64,000 nt of DNA, taken from positions 303,933-367,932 of the forward strand of contig JAPVLO010001001.1 in the NCBI GenBank assembly GCA_027257055.1, given 5' to 3'. Every line of letters starts with the position of its first letter. Positions within the stretch are counted from its first letter, which is position 1. The notes beneath the pieces were generated by a model, which saw nothing but the letters and a program-made list of their open reading frames with translations, was not told the DNA's origin and did not search any database. A program made the translations under genes and the position numbers. This document shows, one piece after another, positions 35,774 to 49,809 of this stretch. The stretch is from Cephalopachus bancanus. Its lineage: Eukaryota; Chordata; Mammalia; Primates; Tarsiidae.

Positions 35774-37190
35774 AGGCCATTGTTCCCAAGACTGCCAACA
35801 CTATTACCTGGTTAGTTGATGAACCGTTTTATGTGGAACAATGGTCCATGCACTCAGAAAAGGTTAAGGCAAAAAAAAAAAAAAAAAAAAAAACTAGTCT
35901 AACAACAATTAGAAGTGGGTTATATAAAGCCTTCTACTATCCCCTCTGAATGGCAACCACTAGCCCTTGAAACACTGCTATTTTTGTCATTAAGAAAAGA
36001 TCTGGACCATGGAGACTTTTACAGGATTTGAGAGCTTTTAACACTGCTACGGAAACCAGGGTAGCATTGCAGCCAGGATTGCTATCCCCAGTCGCTATAC
36101 CTGTTAACTTTAATATTGTAGTCATTGATTTACAGGGTTTTTTTTTCTGTGCTTTTAAGTCCAGAGGATTTTAAATAATTTTCCTTTAGTTTATCCTATG
36201 AGAATTTAAAGAAACCATTTAAAAGATTTCAATGGAAAGTCCTACCAAAAGGAATGAAAACAGCACTACCTTGTGCCAGTTATGTGGATGCCGCTTTACA
36301 ATGTATTAGAAGTCAGTATCCTAATCTCTATTTAACCCATTATATGGATGACATTTTGCTGGCTCACGGATATGGTGCCTTTTTACATGAATCTATAATG
36401 AAACTGTGACTGCTCTCACTGATTGTGGTTTAAAAATTTCTCCTGTAAATTTCAAACCAATCCTCCTTTAACATATCTTGATCATGTGTTAAACACACAA
36501 AAGTTAAGAAACCAACATTTACAACTAGGAAGAGAACACTTGGTGATATTTAATTATTTCCAAATATTGTTGGGAGATAATAATCAGATTAAATCTTATT
36601 TACATATCACCATGGTAGACGTACATCCTTTGTTCAATATTTTACAGGGGGATTTTTCTCCCAATTCTGAGAGAATTCTCACATCTGGGACCAAGGATGT
36701 CTTATCCCTTGTGGAAAATGCTATTGAGTCTCAAAATATTAAAAGAGTAGATTCCCACCTTAGGACATATTGGCCTCTCTCCACAATTCCACAGGATGTC
36801 TGTGGTGAGAAGGAACAGTGGAATGGCTCCATCTGTCAGTAGCCTCTAAAATAATATTGGATTCCTATCCCTAGTTAGTAGGTTGATTAATAACTAAAGG
36901 GAGAGAAAGAAGTGTTGAATTTTTGGACATGATATTCGTAATATTGCCATTCCCTATGAGAGACTTCAATTTCAAACTTTGTTTTAAACTAATTACTATT
37001 GACAATTTGCATGAACTGATTAGAGAAAATCTGCTTTATTTTATGCTCAAACAAAACATGTTTTTAATAATAATGTTTTCCTATGAAAGACACTCTTACT
37101 AACCTCCCATTTGATTTTAGGATAATTCAGTCTTTCATAATTATAAAGCTTCGTGCTTATATCTTCTCTCAAGTTTCAAACCATTAACAG
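35774..37190 (+). pseudogene. pol: pol remnant, unit 8
   Basis: A run of 23 A (35871-35893) lies near the start. YMDD is intact at 36341-36352. The thumb and connection read open at 36423-36842. Fingers are broken by a stop-rich stretch and a deletion around 36135-36150. RNase H-like remnant to about 37190. Confidence 0.88.
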
Positions 37191-38425
37191 TCCAACTCAG
37201 AGCAATCCTAGACAATATTGGTGTATTTAAAAGCTGATGTCTGTAGGAATTGATCCCAGCTTAGCCACAAGAACTGCACCACCAATTAGTATAGCAATCT
37301 GGTCTCCAAATAACATCGAAAAAAACTGGTTGCTCCTCCACCAAGACACTGGGTATCCAAAGTGTAGAGAGTGCATCTATGGATCTAAGTAAACTATTCC
37401 ATACCTTTTGAAAAACTATTAGACATACTATTTGAAATAAATTGTTTAACCAAACTTACAGGATGCCCATGCTTTCCTGAAGCCCATTGTTTGAGCCTTA
37501 TCACTGGGGGATTTCATACCTATAATATAAGAGCTTGTTTACAATCTCCATATGTTTTTCTTGTAGGGAGGGAAAATCACATTGTAAAAATTAATGACAG
37601 CAATGATATATATTCTATACCCTGTCAAAATTGTATTCTCAAAAATTGTTTGATGCTTATTATAAAGACTTTCTCATTCTTAAACAAACATTATACTTCG
37701 TAGTCCCAGTGCAGCTGTTAGCTCGCTGGAATGATAAATATGGTTTACAAAGATTGTATGAAATTAACTCTATTTTGGAGACTAGACATAAAAGATATCT
37801 ATTTACTTGTGTCTTTGGAATTACAGCCAAAATACCTATGACTACTTCGGTAACAGTTGCACCTGTGGTTCTAGCTCAGGAAGTTTACACGTCTACTTTT
37901 GCTAACTAGTTAATTAAAAATGTTTTTATAACCTTAGCTACCCAATAGATTATTGATTAAAAGCTGGAGATCAGAGTTAATGCCGTGCAAGTAGCATTTC
38001 ACACTGTAGGACAAGAACTAGTGATCTTAAAAATTAGGTTGGCTCTTTGATGTCTCTCTGAGTTTAAATGTCTTTGCCTCACTCCTTTAAAGGTAAATAA
38101 ATCTGACCACACATGGGACAAGATTAAAGATCATATTCTTGTAGTTTGGAATCATTCAGACTTCAGTATTGACCTTACCTAATTTTACCAAGAGATCCTA
38201 GACCTTATGGTTGCTGACAAACAATACCGGTCTACTGAATTGGCCTGTTCTATATTTAATAATATTTCTTCATTCATTAATCAAAATCATTGATGTCTAT
38301 CTTCATCAATGTTGGAATTTGTGGAGTGGATATATTTATTGCTTTGTCTACTTCCTATCTTCCTCAGAGTGCTAAAGAAGAGCATATCTGAGCTCCACAC
38401 AGAGTTTCAGGATTTTGTGCTTAAA
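37191..38425 (+). pseudogene. env: env remnant, unit 8
   Basis: The C-terminal surface part, RHKR site (37784-37795) and fusion-peptide region are open at 37631-37909. A TAG follows. The TM ectodomain and anchor (about 38290-38390) have two frame slips. A purine tract at about 38430-38442 precedes the next LTR. Confidence 0.86.
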
Positions 38426-38442
38426 AGTAAAAACTGGGGAGA

Positions 38443-39413
38443 TGTTGGCAGCTGTCCATGAAGGCCCACTGAGTGTTAGGGTTCAGGGAGGACCATGGAA
38501 CCTGAAACCCTTATGATGCATTCGGGAGCTCTTCCCTCCATTCTCTCCCCGTTTTTCATTGAAAAAAACAACCAGGAACACCTCTTACTGGTTTTAACAG
38601 AGGACCCTGAAAGGACAATGAACACAGCTGACATCGGAGTCTGTGTTCCCATATTCCATGTTTTTTTTTTGTTTTTGCTTTTAAACAATTTAGTCTTAAT
38701 TTTGAGTCACGTTAAGAAACAGTGCATGCAACAGTTTTTCTTGATCTGATTTTAGAAATATATACATATAGTTCATAGAAACTATTTTATAAAGATTAAG
38801 AATATTTAAGTAACCATTTTCTTTTAGAAGTATTATTAATGCAGTTTGATTTAGGAAGGCCAATGAGGTTTGAATTAGGCCATCTGGTGCTACGAGAGTG
38901 TAACCATAGCAGCAGTTTTTTAAAAAATAAAAACTAGTTTCCATTAGTTCAGATATTTGAAGTTAATAATTGACCATATTGGTTTCTGGTTTAGACATTG
39001 AGTGAAGTTAATTTAAGGTGATGCATTTGTAATACAATTAAGGGCACATAAGAAAAACGTTTGGGGAATATTAAGGTAGCATAAGATACAAAAAACAATT
39101 GGTGGCTTTTCCTCCTCATGTTCTTTCTTGTATTCGTCTTTATGTATGTAAAACATTTGCTTGAGAGTGGAGGGTGTACTTTGTTCACCTGGACAGTTCA
39201 TTTGAAAGGTATGTGCTACCTTTTGTTCCCATGATGATAATATTGCAGAGTTTTGGGATCAAAGTCCTGAGATTACACCTATTCAAAGGCTTCTTCTTAC
39301 TAAGCAGGAGTCCAGTCCCTTTCTCTCTCTTCAGGGTCTTCTTTCTTTTGTAAATCGCGAACACAGTAACACTTGAAAGGGAATCCATAACCTTGCAGGG
39401 CAGGACGCCCACA
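38443..39413 (+). repeat. LTR of unit 9
   Basis: A 971 bp LTR, TGTTGGCAGC to CGCCCACA. Primer site 39416-39433. The splice donor GT has mutated to GC (AAAGGCAAGA, about 39440-39449), unlike most copies. Confidence 0.93.
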
Positions 39414-39568
39414 ACTAGCGCCTAAACCTGGGTCCCTGGAAAGGCAAGATTTTTCTAGTTTGAGGAGGGCTAGGAACTTATCCAAGGGTACTGCAGACCC
39501 TTCTGTAGTGAAGTCAGAAAGAAGATGGGTAAGGCTTACTTTTGTAACGCCAGAAACATGACTCAACC

Positions 39569-40432
39569 ATGCACCAGGGCAAATCTAAGGAACAGCAAAT
39601 ATTCATCAGTATTGTAAATAATACATTGTCTAAACGTGGAACTAAGGTTTCTTCTAATAATCTAGCCCTCTTTTTGTATATTGTTGTTTCCTGAGATTTG
39701 GTTCCCTGGCCAAAGTTGGGGAAAACTAAAATTGTGTTACACAGAGAATGGTCCTGAGAAAGTGCCATCTGATGCTTTGTGTTGTGGATGTTAATTAAAG
39801 ATGCCTTAAATCTACAGCAGGATTATGAGAAATTTCCTTCCAAAAAGGCCACTAATGATGATTATGAAGAAAGTTTTTGCCACAGCTTTGGCACCCTGTT
39901 TACATAATGACAAGTTATCTTCACAAAATAAGGCTGAATTGCTGGTGCAGTAGCAAAATATCATGAGTAGAAATATCCTAATAATGTTACTGCACCTCTT
40001 TCTAAGGTTTTTCTTTAAGGTTTGAGCATACTGAAATAAAGCCTTGACCTAATTGCACATATCCTTTTTTTTTAAAGGGTTCAGGTAGGTAGAGTTGTAA
40101 TAAGCATAATATATAAGTAATATATAATTAATATAAGTAAAATAAGGAATATAAGGTATAAAAATATATAGAAGCAATATATAAATAATTCAAACACAAG
40201 TATATAAGTAACAATCAAAAGAATATCTCAATACACGCTTGCTTGAATTGTTTGGCAATTCGGACATTTTATTACAATCTGTCTGGCTAAGCAAGGTATG
40301 GCTACTTTACAAGGCACCCCGTCACCACATATTGGGGCTACTCGACCAAAAACACTGTGTCCTAATTTTCAAAAAGGCTGTAATGGGGTAAAGAATGTCG
40401 GTGTAAATTTTACAGAAATAGCACTCCCTTAA
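39569..40432 (+). pseudogene. gag: gag remnant, unit 9
   Basis: ATG at 39569, codon 2 His. A deletion of about 20-30 bases removes part of matrix near 39680-39700. The acidic run is interrupted (GATGATTATGAAGAA). Spacer about 40100-40215; nucleocapsid remnant about 40239-40432. Confidence 0.81.
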
Positions 40433-41394
40433 TTCAGCATCAAGTCATCTCGGTTCAGGGAAAGAGCTACAGGGGCTGGCCCAGATACCAGATATCAATA
40501 GGGGCACCTCCCACCATGAACGAGTTTATTACTTTAATCATTTACTTTAGTAATTTCATTACTTGCATAGCTCATTTGAGCCAACCCAGTTAGTACAGGA
40601 ATTGACCTCTGTTCCCCAACTGCAAAAATATAAACCCCAGAATTCCCAGCAACCCTAAAATTACAGGAGTAAAAGGCCCTCTCCCAAAAAATAGTGTATT
40701 ACTACGCAGAAGCTGCTTGTCTTAGCCAGGAATTCCATTATTCCTGGAGTGGTGGATTTGGATTACACAGAGGGTATCCAGGTGCTTGCTGCTTACTCTA
40801 ATAAAACTGTACAGTTTTACAAAATCCAAGAATAGCCCAGTTGCTGCTCCAGTCTTATCATAAAGCACATAAAGCTTTAAATAACTTGCCTAGTGGTGAC
40901 TCTGGATTTGGCTCTAGCGATGTTGCTTTTTGGGTTCTGGAGATTACTAATACTAGGCCTTTAAAACCTTATATATTCAAGGAGTTAACATTAAAGGCTT
41001 ATTGAATACAGGAGCCACGTATCTTGCATTTCTGGGAAAGATTACCTGCTTATTCATCTTCTCAAATAGCACCTTCGGGACTCATAGACATTGGTCGAGC
41101 ACCCTAAGTAGTAAAAAGCTCTAAATTTTAAATTTGCACAGACCATGAGACTTTAGGAACCTTTTCCCAATATGTCATTTCATCTATCCCCTTTCCATTA
41201 TGGGGAAGAGATATTCGGGCTCCATTGTGCATTCTTTTATATAGACCTAATAAAAAAAGTTTCAGCACAAATGCTACAAATAGGCTGTGATCCCTTTAAG
41301 GGACTTGGACAAAAAATGCACAGGGAATGCAGGAACCTGTCCAAGTTAATGAAAAGTCAAGCATAGCTGATATTGCATACTCATATTTATCCTA
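40433..41394 (+). pseudogene. pro: pro remnant, unit 9
   Basis: dUTPase at about 40635-40930 keeps the C-terminal glycine/serine-rich motif well. The protease catalytic Asp is Asn and a base is lost right after it (41005-41020). The body and G-patch-like tail reach 41394. Confidence 0.85.
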
Positions 41395-42800
41395 GGGGCC
41401 ATTGTTCCCAAGACTACCAACCCTTCTACCTGGTTAACTAACGAAGCTGTTTATGTGGACCAATGTCCCATGCATTCAGAAAAAGTTAAGGCAGCCAAAA
41501 CTAATCTAACAACAATAAGAGGTGGGTCATATAAAGCCTTCTACTATCCTCTCTGAATGGTAACCACTAGCCCTTGAAACATGGCTATTTTTAACATTAA
41601 GAAAAAATCTGGGCAATGGAGACTTTTACAGGATTTGAGAGCTTTTAACGCTACTATGGAAGCCATGGAAGAGTTGCAGCCTGAATTGCTCTCCTCAGTT
41701 GCTATACCTGTTATCTTTAATAATGTAGTCATTGATTTACAGGATTTTTCCTTTATTATACTTTTAAGCCCAGAGAATTGTAAACAATTTTCCTTTAGTT
41801 TAACCTCCAAGAATTTAAAGCAACCATTTTAAAGATTTCAATGGAAAGTCCTGCCACAAGGAATGAAAACAGCTCTACCTTGTGCCAGAAGTATGTGGAT
41901 GCTGCTTTAAAACATATTGGAAGCCAATATCCTAATCTGTATTTAATCCATTATATGGATGATGTTTTGTTGGCTCATGGAAATCGCGCCTTTTATATGA
42001 ATTTCTTAATGAAACTGTGAATGCTGTCAATGATTGCAGTTTAAAAATTTCTCCTGAAAACTTTCAAACCAATCCTCCTTTAACATATCTTGATCATGTG
42101 TTAAACACAAAAGGTAAGTAACCAACCTTTACAATTATGAAAAGATCACTTGGAGATATTTAATGATTTCCAAATGTTGGAAGATATTAATCGAATTAAA
42201 TCTAATTTACATATCACCATGGTAGAGGTAAATCCTTTGTCCAACATTTTACAGGGTTTTTTTTCTCCCAATTCTGAGAGAGTTCTCACATCAGAGACCA
42301 AGGAAGGCTTGTCCCTTATGGAAAAGGCTACTGAATCTCAAAAATTTAAAAGAGTAGATTCCTACCTTCTTTACAACTTAATTATTCTGGCCACTCTCCA
42401 GAATCCCACAGGATGTCTGTGGCAAGAAGGACAAATGGAATGACTCCATCTGTCAGTAACCTCTAAAATAATATTGGATTCCTATCCCTAGTTAGTAGCT
42501 GGATTAATAACTAAAGGGAGACAAAGAAGTGTTGAATTGTTTGGACATGATCTTCCTAATATTTTTATTCCTTATGAGACACTTCACATTCAAACTTTGT
42601 TTTAAACAAGTAATGATTGACAATTTGCCTGAATTGATTATAGGAAGCTTTCTTTATTTTATGCTCAAACAAAATACGTTAGTAATAATAATTTTTTTTC
42701 TACGAAAGACACTCTTACCTTCCACTTGCTTTAGGATACTCCAGGCTTTAATACTTATCAAACTTCATGCTTATGTCTTCTCTCATGTTTTTAACCATTA
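41395..42800 (+). pseudogene. pol: pol remnant, unit 9
   Basis: Fingers open at 41581-41832. YMDD is intact at 41952-41963 (second Asp encoded by GAT). The connection reads open at 42150-42443 and the RNase H-like remnant at 42529-42801, in different frames. No integrase follows. Confidence 0.88.
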
Positions 42801-44345
42801 ACAGTTGAAATCAGAGCAATCATAGAAAATATTGGTGGATCGAAATACTGATGCCTGTAGCAGTTGATCCCAGCTCAGCAACAAGAACTGCACCACCAAT
42901 TAGTATAGCAATCTGGTCTCCTAATAAAAGTGAAAGAGATTGGTTGCTCATCCAGGAACACACTGGGTATCCATAGTTAAGAGAGTGCATTTATGGATCT
43001 AAAGTAAACTATTCCATACCTGTTGAAAAACTATAACAACTACTATTGGACATAAACAAATTGTTTAACTTTACCTGTGGAGGGCCCTTGGTGCCTGAAG
43101 TCCATTGTTTTATTCCTACACTTGTGGGATTTCATACCTATATAATAAGATCTTGTTTACAATCTCCATATGTTTTTCTTAAATTGAATGAACATCACAT
43201 TGTAAAAATTAATCACCACAGCCGGGCTTGGTGGCTCAGCCTGAAATCCCATGCCTTTGGGAGGCTGAGGTGAGTGGATTGCCTGAACCCACGGGTTCGA
43301 GACCCACCTGGGCAGCGAGACCTCATCTCTACAATAAATAAAAAAATCAGCCAGGCCTGGTAGCACATGCCTGTAATTCTGGCTACTTGGAAGGCTGAGG
43401 TGGAAGGATTGTTGGAGTCCAGCAGGTCGAGGCTGTGGTGGCCGGAAGTGGCCACTGCACTCCAGTCTGGGCGACAGAGTGAGACTCCAACAACAACAAC
43501 AAAAAATTAATCACCACAATGATACGTATTCTGTACCCTGTCAAAATTGTATTCTTGCTAGTTGTTTAATTCATGCTTATTATAAAGAATTTCTCATTCT
43601 TAAACAAATCCCATACTTGGTAATCCCAGTGCAGCTGTCATCTCGCTGGAATGACAAACATGGTTTACAAAGTTTGTATGAGATTAACTCTATTTTGGAA
43701 AATAGACATAAATGATTTCTAGTTACTTATGTCTTCAGAACTAAAGCCCTAATAGCTACAGCTACATCGGTAACAATTGCACCTGTGGCTCCAGCTCAAG
43801 AAGTTTACACTTCTACTTTTGCTAATTAGTTAATTAAGAATGTTTTTGTGGCCTTAGCTACCCAAGAGATTATTTATTAGAACCTGGAGAGCAGAGTGAA
43901 TTCCTTGCAAGTAGCATTTCTAACTGTAGGACAAAATCTTGTGATCTTAAAATTTAGGTAGATTTTCGATATCACTCTGAGTTTAAATGTCTTTGCTTCA
44001 CTCCTTTAAAGGTAAACAAATATGTCCACACATGGGACAAGATTAAAAATATATTCTTGCAGTTTGGAATAATTCGGACTTCGGTATAGATCTTACAAAA
44101 TTTCACCAATAAATTTTAGAACTTATCGTTTCTGAAAAGCAACTCTGGTCTAATAAATTGGCCCATTCTATATTTAATAATATTTCTTCATTTATCAATA
44201 AAAATCATTGATGTCTATATTCATCAATGTGGGAATGCATGGAACTGGTATTCTTTTATTACTTTGTCTACTTCCTGTCATCTTCAAAGTGCTAAAGAAG
44301 AGCAAATCTCAGCTCAACACAGAGTTTCAGGGTTTTGTGCTTAAA
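42801..44345 (+). pseudogene. env: env remnant, unit 9, with Alu insertion
   Basis: An Alu splits the C-terminal surface part. The furin-type site is cut short to RHK-stop at 43704-43715. The TM ectodomain has several indels. The anchor region, 44208-44345, is open. Confidence 0.86.
43221..43501 (+). mobile_element. Alu in env of unit 9
   Basis: Plus-strand dimer whose tail is a CAA repeat (CAACAACAACAAC) rather than pure A. Perfect 17-base target duplication at 43204-43220 and 43502-43518 (AAAAATTAATCACCACA). Confidence 0.97.
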
Positions 44346-44369
44346 AATAAAAAAATAAAAACAAGAATA

Positions 44370-45326
44370 TGGTGGCAGCTGGCCAAGGAGGCCCACTGAG
44401 CATTAGGGATCAGGGAGGATATGGAGCCCGAAAATACTACAATGCGTTCTTGAGCTGTTGACTCCATTCCCTCCCCCATTTTCCACAAACAACCAGAAAA
44501 ACCTCTTGTGGGCCCTAACAGAGGACTCTGAAAGCAGAATGAACACAGCTGACTTTGGAGTCTTTGTTCCCATATTACATAGTTATTTTTCTTGGTTGTC
44601 TTTAAACAATTTATGCTTAATTTTGAGTCACATTAGGAGACAGTGCATGTCACAGATTCTCTTGATCTGATTTTAGAAATATATAGATATAGGTCCTAGA
44701 ATATAGTTTATATAGATTAAGAAATTTTAAATAGCCATTTCCTTTTAGAAGTATAACTACTGCACTTTGACTTAGGGAGGCCAGTGAGGTTTGAATTAGG
44801 GCAGCTGGTGCTAGGAGAGTGTAAACACACTACAATTGTTTTTAATAAAAACTAGTTTCAATTAGCACTGATATTAGAAGTTAATAATTGACCATGGTGC
44901 TTTCTGGTTTAGAGATTGAGTGAAGTTTATTCAAGGTGATGTAGTGTAATACAATTAAGGGTACATAAGAAAGTGGTTTGGGGAACATTAAGGTAGCATA
45001 AGATACAAAAAGACAATATATGGTTGTTCCTCCTAATTTTCTTCCTTATATTCTTTATGTATGATAAAACATTTGCTTGAGAGTCGGCGTTGTCCATTGT
45101 TCAACTGGACCTGTTCATGTAAAGGCAAATGCTACATTTTGTTCCTGTGATGATGACTTTGCAGAATTTGGGGGTAAAAGCCCTGGGTTTACACCCACTC
45201 AAAGTCTTCTGCTTAATAAGCAGGAGTACAGTTCATTTCTCTCTCCAGTGTCTTCTTTCTTTTGTGAATCGCCAACCCTGTCACACCTAAAGGGACCCCA
45301 AAACATTGCAGAGCTGGATGCCCACA
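44370..45326 (+). repeat. LTR of unit 10
   Basis: A 957 bp LTR, TGGTGGCAGC to GCCCACA. Primer site 45329-45346 begins AAGTGCC. Splice donor AAAGGTAAGA at about 45353-45362. Confidence 0.93.
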
Positions 45327-45482
45327 ACAAGTGCCTAAACCTGGGGCCCTGGAAAGGTAAGATTTATCTACTTTCAGGGGCCTTGGAACTTATCCAAGGG
45401 TGATGCAGACCCTTCTGTAGAGACATCCAGATAGAAGATGGATAAGGATTACTTTTTGTAATGCCAGACCCATGACACAACC

Positions 45483-46365
45483 ATGAGCCAGAGTGAATCT
45501 AAGGAACAAAAAATATTCATCAGTATAGTAAAGAATATGTTGTGTAAACGTGGAACTAAGGTTTCTTCTAAACATCTAGCCCTGTTTTGTATTTTGTGCA
45601 GAAAGATATTTTTTCCTGAGGACGATACGGTTGATTTGGATACCTGACAAAAAGTTGGGGAAAAACTAAAATTGAATTACACAGTCATGGTCCTGAGAAA
45701 GTGCCATCTGATGCTTTGCCTTGTGGAAATTGATTAAAGATGCTTTAAATCCACAGCCAGATTATGGGAAATTTCCTTCCAGAAAGGCCACTAATGATGA
45801 TGATGATGAAGAAGAAATTTTTGCCACTGCTTTGGACCCCATCTACATGATGACAAGTTATGTTCACAAAATAAGGCTGAATTGGTGAATGCAGTTGTAA
45901 AATATAATGAGCAGAAATATTCTAATAATGTTACTAGATGTCTGTCTAAATTTTCCTCTAAGTGATGAGAATACTGATATAAAGCCTGGACCTACTTACA
46001 CTTTTCCCTTTTTAGAGGGTTCAGGGAGCTATATCTGTAATTATCAATATATATAAGTAATATAAGTAAAATAAAGGATAGAAGGGATATAAATAATATA
46101 TATAAGCAGTATATAAATAATTCAAACACAAGTATATAAGTATTATGCAAAAGAATATCTCATTACACACTTGCTTGAATGTGTGGCAATTCGAACATTC
46201 TATTGCAATCAGTCTGGCTAAGCAAGTTATGGCCACATTATAGGACAAACTGTCACCACCTATAGGGGTTACCCAATGAAAAACACTTTGTTCAAAATGT
46301 CAAAAATGCTGCCATGGGGTGTAGTGTGTTGGTATAAATTTTACAGAAATGTCACTCCCTTACAT
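45483..46365 (+). pseudogene. gag: gag remnant, unit 10
   Basis: ATG at 45483, codon 2 Ser. Four GAT and three GAA codons form the acidic run near 45795-45815. Spacer about 46045-46145. The nucleocapsid remnant at about 46171-46365 has lost a base in the first knuckle. Confidence 0.82.
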
Positions 46366-47285
46366 TAGCAAAAGTCATCATGGTTCAGGGAAAGAGACAG
46401 AGGGGCTGGCACTGGCCCCAGATAACAATAGGGTCAGCTTCCCCCATGAACGCTTTCATTCCTTTAATCCATAGCAGAGCACATCTGAACCAACCTAGTT
46501 AGCACAGAATTCGACCTCTGTTCCCCAACTGCAATAATATTTATCACAGATTCCCAATAACCCCAATCCTTATAAGGGTAAAGGGCCCTCTCCCAGAAAA
46601 AATAGTGGGAGTAATACAAGGCAGAAGCTACTTGTCTTAGACAGGAATTTCCATTATTCCTGGAGTGTTGGATTTGGATTACACAGAGGGAATCCAGGTG
46701 CTTGTCACTACCCCTAACAAAACTGTACAGTTTTACAAATGTCAGAGAATATGAAGTTGCTGCTCCAGCCTTATCACAAAGCAAGTAAAACTTCAAATAT
46801 GCTGCCTAGTGGTGACTCTGGATTTGGCTCTAATGATGTTGTTTTTGGGTTCTGGAGATTACTAATTGTAGACCTTTAAAACCTTATATATTCAAGGAGT
46901 TAACATTAAAGGCTTATTGGGTACAGGAGCCAACATATCTTCCATTGCTGGGAAAGAGTGGCCTGCCTCATGATTTACTCAAATAGCACATTCATGACTC
47001 ACAGGCATTGGTTGAGCACCCTCAGTAGTCAAATGCTCTAAAATTTTAAATTAGACAGATCATGAGAGTTTAGAAACCTTTTGCCCATATGTCATTCCAT
47101 CTATCGCCTTTACATTATGGGGAAGAGACATTCTTGCTCAAATGGGCATGTTTTTATATAACCCTAATAGCAAAATTTCAGCACAAATGTTACAAATGGG
47201 CTATGATCCCTTTAGGGATTGGCAAAAATGTCCAAGTTAGTGAAAAGACAAACTGAGGTGGTATTGACTACTCAAATTTATTCTA
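46366..47285 (+). pseudogene. pro: pro remnant, unit 10
   Basis: dUTPase lies at about 46545-46850. The active site is GTGAN at 46920-46934, losing both acidic residues of the motif. The G-patch-like tail has a deletion of about 30 bases near 47225, which the other units lack. Confidence 0.85.
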
Positions 47286-48700
47286 GGGGCCATTGTTCCC
47301 AAGACTGCCGACCCTATTACCTGGTAAGCTGATGAACAGATTTATGTGGAACAGTGGGCCATGCACTCAGAAAAACTTAAGGAAGCCGAAAAGCAAGTCT
47401 AACAACAATTAGAGGTGGGTCATATAAAGCTTTCTACTATCCCCTCTGAATGGCAATCACCAGTGCTTGAAACACTCCTATTTTTGCCATTAAGAAAAAA
47501 TCTGCTAAATGGAGACTTTTATGGAATTTGAGAGCTTTTAACACTACTATGGAAGCCATTGGAGCTTTCAGCTTGGATAGCTATCCCCAGTTGCTATACC
47601 TATTAACTTTAGTATTATAGTCATCGATTTACAGGATTTTCTCTTTACTACACTTTTGAACCCAGAGGATTGTAAACAATTTTCCTTTAGTTTACCCTCC
47701 GAGAATTTAAAGCAAACATTTCAAAGATTTCAACGTAAAGTCCTGCCACAAGGAATGAAAACAGCCCTTCCTTCTGCCAAAAGTCTGTGGACGCTGCTTT
47801 ACAATGTATTAGAAGCCAATATCCTAATCTCTATTTAATCAATTATATGGATGACATTTTGCTGACTCACGGAAGTCGTGCCTTTTTATATGCATTTCTT
47901 AATGAAACTGTGACTGCTCTCACTGATTGTGGTTTAAATATTTCCTTTGGAATATTTCAAACCAATCCACCTTTCACATATCTTAACCATGTGTTAAATA
48001 CACAAAATGTTAGTTGTCAACGTTTACAATTAAGAAAAGATCACTTAGTGATATTTAATCAGTCCCAAAAATTTTGGGGAAATATTAATCGGATTAAATC
48101 TTATGTACATATCTCCACGTAGACGTAAATCCTTAGTGCAATATTTTACAGAGGTATTTTTCTCCAAATTCTGAAGAGAATTCTCAAATCAGAGACCAAG
48201 GAAGCCTTGTCCTTTCTGGAAAATCTATTGAGTCCTAATAAGTCAAGAGTAGATTCCCACCTAACTTAGGACTTAATTATTCTGGCCACTATCCACAATC
48301 CCACAGGATGCCTGTGGCAAGAAGGGTTAATTGAATGGCTCCATCTGTCAGTAACATGTAAAATAATATTAGATTGCTATCCCTAATTGGTAGGTTGATT
48401 AATAACTAAAGGGAGGCAAAGAAGTGTTGAAGAGTTTGGATATGATCTTCGTAATATTGTTATTTCTTATGAGAGACTTAAATTTCAAACTTCTTTTAAA
48501 CTAGATACAATTGAAAGTTTTCATGAAGTGATTATAGAAATCAGCTTTATTTTATGTTCAAACCAAACATGTTATTAATAATAACTTTTTCCTACTAAAG
48601 ACACTCTTACCTCACATTTGCATTTAGGATAATTCAGCCTTTAATAACTGTAAAGCTTCATGCTTAAGTTATCTCAAAAGTTTTTAACAGTTAATATTCC
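47286..48700 (+). pseudogene. pol: pol remnant, unit 10
   Basis: Fingers to palm read open up to 47838. After the shared frame break, 47787-48122 is open and carries YMDD at 47844-47855. Connection to about 48390, RNase H-like remnant to about 48700. Confidence 0.88.
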
Positions 48701-49809
48701 AACTAAGAACAATCATAGAAATATTGTTGGAGTAAATGCTGATGCATGTAGGAGTTGATCCTAGCTTAGGCACAAGAACTGCACCACCAATTAGTATAGC
48801 AATCTGGTCTCCTAATCAGAGCAAAAGGATGGGTTGCTCATCCATCAAGACACTGGGTAGCCAAAGTGGAGAGAGTGCATTTATGGATCTAAAGTAAATT
48901 ATTCCATACCTGTTGAAAAACCTTAATAACCAATATTGGATATAAATAAATTGTTTAACCTTACTTATGAAGAACCCTTCCTGGCCTGAAGCATATTGTT
49001 TTAGCCCGAGTACTTGGGGGATTTTATACCAACAAAATAAGAACTTGTTTACAATCTCCATATGTTTTTCTTGCATGGAATGAATATCACATTGTAAAAA
49101 TGAATCACCGAAATGATACATATTCTATACCCTGTCAAAACTGTTTTCTCACAAACTGTTTAACTGATGTTCATTATAAAGATTTTCTCATTCTTAAACA
49201 AACCCCATACTTGGTAGTCCCGGTACAGCTGTCATATCGCTGGAATGATAAATATGGTTTACATAGATTGTCTGAGATTAACTCTATTTTGGAGAATAGA
49301 CACAAAAGATTTCTAGCTCTTTGTGTCTTCGAAACTATAGCCCTAATAGGTATGGCTACTTCAGTAACTGTTACACCTGTGTCTCTAGGTCAGGAAATTT
49401 ACAGGATTATTTTGCTAATTAGTTAATTAAGAATGTTTTTATAACCTTAGCTACCCAAGACATTATTGACTAGAAGCTGAGGAGTAGATTTAATGTCTTG
49501 CAAGTAGCATTTCTATTTGTAGGACAAGAAGTTGTGATCTTAAAAATTAGGATGTCTCTTCGTTGTCACTGTGAGTTTGCATGTTTTGCCTCATTCCATT
49601 AAAGCTAAATAAATATGTCCACACATGGGACAAGAGTAAAAATCATATTCCAGTAGTTTGGAAACATTTGGACTGGAATATAGATCTTACTAAATTTCAG
49701 GAAGAAATACTAGACCCTATGGTTGCTGAAAAGCAATTCCGGTCTACTGAATTTGCCCATTGTATATTTAATAATATTTCTTCATTCATTAATCAAAAAT
49801 CATTGATGC
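48701..49809 (+). pseudogene. env: env remnant, unit 10, 5' part
   Basis: C-terminal surface part, RHKR site (49298-49309) and fusion-peptide region are open at 49100-49426. The TM ectodomain is open at 49581-49809 up to the insertion point. The gene resumes at 58303 after the nested LTR. Confidence 0.87.

Noticed and set aside
39185..39412. Recurrent minus-strand ORFs of 60-90 codons at the U5 end of LTRs (also 1238-1453, 6624-6887, 16426-16635, 59138-59377)
   Set aside because: They recur because the LTR copies are homologous. Starts, ends and frames differ among copies, and nothing resembles a known antisense retroviral protein.
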